A stretch of 64,000 nucleotides of DNA, from the NCBI RefSeq assembly GCF_002217755.1, contig NZ_BCFL01000016.1, positions 1,532,319-1,596,318 of the forward strand, read 5' to 3'. This stretch comes from Streptomyces hyaluromycini. Its GTDB lineage: Bacteria; Actinomycetota; Actinomycetes; Streptomycetales; Streptomycetaceae. Below, piece by piece: positions 61,050 to 64,000 of the stretch; position 1 is the stretch's first letter; each line of letters starts with the position of its first letter. The notes beneath the pieces were generated by a model. It was not told the DNA's origin. It searched no databases and was given only the letters and a program-made list of their open reading frames with translations. Both the position numbers and the translations under genes were made by a program.

Positions 61050-61118
61050 CAACTGCGCGACCAGCCACGACGGCGCCGCAGACGGCAGACGGCAGATCGC
61101 GGCATTCCAGCGGAGCGC
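61050..61118 (-). repeat. Dispersed intergenic repeat, copy 6 (long form)
   Basis: On the minus strand it starts GCGCTCCGCTGGAATGCC at the stop codon of the CorA gene and ends in GTCGTGGCTGGTCGCGCAG. The left part matches those at 25420 and 62863. Confidence 0.75.
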
Positions 61119-62105
61119 TCAGTCGTCGTCCCGCAGCCGCCGCCAGATGCGGGAGCGGTGCAGCAGGAACAGCGAGCCGACCACGGCGACCAGCTGGAGG
61201 CCCACGGCGAGCAGCCAGAACTCGTCCCTGGTCTCCAGCCGGTTCGTCAGGAACTCGAAGTTCATGCCGAAGAAACCGGTCAGGAACGACAGCGGCAGGA
61301 AGATCACCGACACGATCGCCAGCCGGTTGATCACCCCGTTCTGTTCGCCCGCGACCAGCGAGCCGTAACTGGCGAAGGCCCGCCGGGTGGCGTCCTGGAG
61401 GGACTCGATGTCCGCGAGGACCAGGCGCGCCGCCCGCTGGAACTCCTGGGCGAGCCGCTGTCGCTCCACCGGGAAGTCGGGGCTCATCATCCTGCGGGTG
61501 ATCACCTCGTCGACCCCCTGGAGGTAGGGCAGCAGCGCGTGGTGCAGGACGGCGGAGTGGCGGCGCAGCTGGGACAGCCGGTAGATCTGCTCGGGGCGTC
61601 GCTCCTCGAACATGTCGTCCTCCAGCTCCTCCACCTGGAGCAGCGCCTCCACCGAGGCCCGGCGGAACGTCGAGAGCGCCTCCTGAAGCAGCAGGAACAG
61701 CGCGGCCACCGCGTCGCGCGGCCGCTCCCGCCGCACCAGTGCCGTGATGTCCCCCGCCAGGCCGGCCCGGCGGCCCCAGTGGACGACCACCAGAAAGCGT
61801 TCGGAGGCCAGGGCGTGCACATGGTGGACCTGGCCGCCACGGGCCACCGGCACGACGAACCCGGCGATGTCGCCCAGGAACTCGGCCCGCGGGGATCCGT
61901 CCGGCCGGGCGAACCACTCCAGGTCCTCGTCGTCCAGCCCGAGCTGCCGGACCACCGGCTCCTGTGCCGGTACCTCCTCCTCGGGCAGTTCGACACCGAG
62001 GAGCAGGAACGGATCCGTGGCGAGCCGCCGACGCGCCTCCTGCACGGAGACCCGCGTCACGCCCCCGTCCGGCACCGACACCACCGTTACGATCATCACC
62101 CTCAC
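61119..62105 (-). CDS. corA: CorA-family Mg2+/divalent cation transporter
   Basis: This 328-residue protein has a long cytoplasmic helical domain, then two C-terminal helices with the GMN motif (FFGMNFEFL, about residue 280). GTG at 62105 after GAGGGATC. CorA takes up Mg2+ or Co2+. It is followed by a dispersed repeat that begins at its stop. Confidence 0.92.
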   Translation of the reverse strand: MRVMIVTVVSVPDGGVTRVSVQEARRRLATDPFLLLGVELPEEEVPAQEPVVRQLGLDDEDLEWFARPDGSPRAEFLGDIAGFVVPVARGGQVHHVHALASERFLVVVHWGRRAGLAGDITALVRRERPRDAVAALFLLLQEALSTFRRASVEALLQVEELEDDMFEERRPEQIYRLSQLRRHSAVLHHALLPYLQGVDEVITRRMMSPDFPVERQRLAQEFQRAARLVLADIESLQDATRRAFASYGSLVAGEQNGVINRLAIVSVIFLPLSFLTGFFGMNFEFLTNRLETRDEFWLLAVGLQLVAVVGSLFLLHRSRIWRRLRDDD

Positions 62106-62289
62106 CGCTGATCCCTCGCCCAGGCTCCCAGCCTGCGTGCGGCCCGCGGTACCCGCACGCGCTGCCGCCGACCAGGTGCGGGCCGTCCGGGCGAGGCGGC
62201 GGGCCGGTACGGCATGGTGCCCGGGGCCGCGGCACCCCGCGGCGGATGCTGAGGTCTCCCCCGCTGTCTCCCCCTCGCAGGAGAGGCCC

Positions 62290-62862
62290 GTGACCGATCC
62301 CAGCCCCCGAGTGGCCCCGAGGCCGGCCTCCGTCACGGCAGGCGACGACCTTCCGGCCCCCGGGGTCATCGGCATCGGGCTCGCCGCGGTGCTGACGTTC
62401 GCGCTGGCCCAGGGCTCATGGCAGTGGTTCGCCACCTTCATCGGGGTGACGCTGCTCGCGGTGCTGGCCGCCTTCCAGCGCCGGGCGGCCTGGACACCGG
62501 ACCTCCGCTCGCCCTACCTGCGCGGCCTGGTCGCGTACGCGCTGGTCGTCGGCCTGTGCGTGGCGATCGCGGTCGCGCCCCTGCTGCAGCGGCAGGCCTG
62601 GCTGTTCCCGATGCCCGGCACCCGCGACGACTGCGAACTGACGGGCCGGTACCAGGCCCTCCAGGTGAAAGCCGCCCTGGGAGACCTGGCCGGCGCCGAC
62701 CGCGCCGCCCTGGCGTTCGCCCAGCAGACCCAGGCCCGCAAGGCCGTCGCCGAGTGCCTCTCGGCCACGACCACCCTGTGGCTGCCGCTGTACGGGCTGG
62801 CCGTGGCACTGCTGGTGGGAACGGCCGCCTGGTTCCGCGACCAGGCACGGACCCGCGCCTAG
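62290..62862 (+). CDS. Membrane protein of unknown function
   Basis: This 190-residue protein has three to four helices (about 25-60, 80-102 and 160-182), with a soluble segment between containing two cysteines (DDCELTGRYQ and VAECLSATT). GTG at 62290 after AGGAGAGG. The 62106-62289 gap is the divergent promoter region with CorA. Stop overlaps the stop of the PucR gene (CTAG). Unrecognised. Confidence 0.7.
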   Translation: MTDPSPRVAPRPASVTAGDDLPAPGVIGIGLAAVLTFALAQGSWQWFATFIGVTLLAVLAAFQRRAAWTPDLRSPYLRGLVAYALVVGLCVAIAVAPLLQRQAWLFPMPGTRDDCELTGRYQALQVKAALGDLAGADRAALAFAQQTQARKAVAECLSATTTLWLPLYGLAVALLVGTAAWFRDQARTRA

Positions 62863-64000
62863 GCGCTCCGCTGGAAGTGCCGCGATATGCCGTCGGTCGG
62901 CTGCTGCGCCGTCGTGGCTGGTCGCGCGCACGCGGCGGTAGCCGCATATCGGACAGGGTCTCGCGCCCCTTCAGGGCGCGTCCCCCGCACCACCCGGTGC
63001 GCGCAGGTCGCCGTCAGGAGTTCGCCCAGCAGGTCCGGGTCGTCGATCTCCAGGCCCAGGAGGGACTCGATGCGTTCCAGGCGCTGGTAGAGGGACTGGC
63101 GGCCGATGTGCAGGAGGGCGGCCGTGCGGGTCGGGGAGCAGCCGTGCCGCAGGTGCACCTCCAGGGTGCGGACCAGGTCGCTGGCGTGGGCCGCCTCCCA
63201 GGCCAGCAGCGGGCCGAGGGTGTGCTGGACGAGGGCGGCGAGGCGGTCACGGTTGGCGGCGACGCCGCCCCGGGTCAGCTCCCGCTCCAGGGCGAGGGCG
63301 CGGGCCGAGGTCACCGACGGGCCCTCGGGCAGCGCCGGTTCGGCGGGCGGCACGGTCAGCGCCAGTTCGAGGGTGGTCCGGGCCGCCCGCAGCGTCTCGC
63401 TCCAGTGCAGCCAGCCGCCGGCGCCGACCGCGTGTCCGACGGCGACCGTCGCCCCCGCCTCGGCGGCACCCCGGAACGCCTCCTGCACGGCCCGCACCGG
63501 ATCGCCGGGTACCGCGGCCGGCACCGCGAGCAGCGCCAGCACGTCCCCCGGGAACGCGGCCCGCAGCGCCCCGGCCCCGCCCAGCACCCGTACCGCCCGG
63601 TCCACCGCGCCCACGCCCAGGCTGCCGTGCAGCGAGACGCCGAGGAGCCGGGCGCCGGGGCCGGGGTGGAACCCGGCGAGCGCGGCCCGGGCCTCCACCT
63701 CGGGCTGGTTGAGGGCCTGCCCGTCGGCCAGGTCGGCGAGCAGCGCCGCCGCGTGGTCGTCGCCCCAGGGCCGGACGAGCGTACGGCGGCCGGACAGCCC
63801 CCGGGCCACGATCGCCCGGTTGGCGGCCTCGGCGATCCGGACGAAGGGCACCACCCGGTGCAGGGCGAACAGCGGCAGGTCGAGGCGGCAGGCCTCGTCG
63901 GTCACCTCGGGCGGCATGCTGGGCAGGGCCCGCCCCACCTCCACCGCGAGACCGGCCGCACCGCGTGCCGCCAGCTCCCGCACATACCGGCGGCGGACCT
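62859..64000 (-). CDS. PucR-family regulator, partial, repeat-encoded C-terminal tail
   Basis: About 380 codons are visible; the N-terminus lies past 64000. The visible part starts with the end of a PucR domain (RELAARGAAGLAVEVGRAL), then a GGDEF-like central region and a C-terminal PucR helix-turn-helix (LEVHLRHGCSPTRTAALLHIGRQSLY, written in two parts). After the HTH the frame continues through dispersed repeat copy 7 for about 40 residues before TAG at 62859. This tail is probably not part of the original protein. Confidence 0.85.
   Translation of the reverse strand, partial: VRRRYVRELAARGAAGLAVEVGRALPSMPPEVTDEACRLDLPLFALHRVVPFVRIAEAANRAIVARGLSGRRTLVRPWGDDHAAALLADLADGQALNQPEVEARAALAGFHPGPGARLLGVSLHGSLGVGAVDRAVRVLGGAGALRAAFPGDVLALLAVPAAVPGDPVRAVQEAFRGAAEAGATVAVGHAVGAGGWLHWSETLRAARTTLELALTVPPAEPALPEGPSVTSARALALERELTRGGVAANRDRLAALVQHTLGPLLAWEAAHASDLVRTLEVHLRHGCSPTRTAALLHIGRQSLYQRLERIESLLGLEIDDPDLLGELLTATCAHRVVRGTRPEGARDPVRYAATAACARPATTAQQPTDGISRHFQRSA
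62863..62987 (+). repeat. Dispersed intergenic repeat, copy 7 (long form)
   Basis: It starts GCGCTCCGCTGGAAGTGCC at the stop codon of the membrane-protein gene, then CCGCGATATGCCGTC, GTCGTGGCTGGTCGCGCGC, CGGCGGTAGCCGCATAT and CGCGCCCCTTCAGGGCGCG. The opposite strand encodes the tail of the PucR protein. Confidence 0.8.

Overview
The window is chromosomal DNA of a Streptomyces or close relative. Evidence: strong third-position G/C bias, frequent GTG starts, many 1-4 nt stop/start overlaps, and genes typical of the genus: a chaplin, an XRE-DUF397-ATPase triad, futalosine-route menaquinone genes, Streptomyces-type EccC, DUF4229 and many TetR, PucR and Tat-exported proteins. No rRNA, tRNA, CRISPR array or full insertion sequence was seen.

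Region 1 (1-20.3 kb) is a type VII secretion (T7SS/ESX-like) island with visibly less extreme G+C than the rest. It holds three WXG-like genes, each followed at once by a large Trp/Phe-PGD-type presumed T7 substrate gene (402->1, 4782->3158, 9533->11111). Three paralogous lipoprotein genes (711, 5208, 7775) each lead into a secreted-protein gene, intact in two units and decayed in a third. There are also two pairs of paralogous cytoplasmic or membrane proteins, a GntR module, a composite pseudogene at 14.05-14.37 kb, a fourth WXG100-like gene at 15.2-15.5 kb and the ATPase EccC (15698-20281). The cassettes look duplicated, reshuffled and partly broken. The lipoprotein genes share a 5' element at a fixed distance, and two WXG genes share a promoter-like motif, so the units are probably co-regulated.

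Region 2 (20.3-31 kb) has a membrane Ser/Thr kinase, mqnA, a cold-shock gene, an XRE-cupin regulator next to azlCD, a methyltransferase, a Tat-exported ketosteroid-dehydrogenase-like flavoprotein divergent from its presumed TetR repressor, and a tail-to-tail response regulator/histidine kinase pair.

Region 3 (31-45.8 kb) has an MMPL exporter, a PASTA protein, the XRE-DUF397-ATPase triad, an NmrA/TetR pair, a DUF1259-P450 operon, an acyl-CoA ligase divergent from a MaoC hydratase, a glycosyltransferase-like protein, a TetR, DUF4229 and a GNAT.

Region 4 (46-51.4 kb) is a leftward menaquinone block: ubiD, mqnP, a Uma2-type gene, ubiX, an Lrp regulator and mqnE. Together with mqnA at 22.3 kb it covers part of the futalosine pathway.

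Region 5 (51.4-64 kb) has small membrane proteins, an HTH-membrane protein, a Ser/Thr kinase with a LamG-like ectodomain, an alpha/beta-hydrolase-fold protein lacking the usual serine, an HxlR/azoreductase pair, a chaplin with a defective signal peptide, an NCS1 permease, an epoxide-hydrolase-like enzyme, CorA and a PucR regulator cut by the window end. A dispersed intergenic repeat (at least seven copies) runs through regions 2-5 and often begins at a gene's stop codon.
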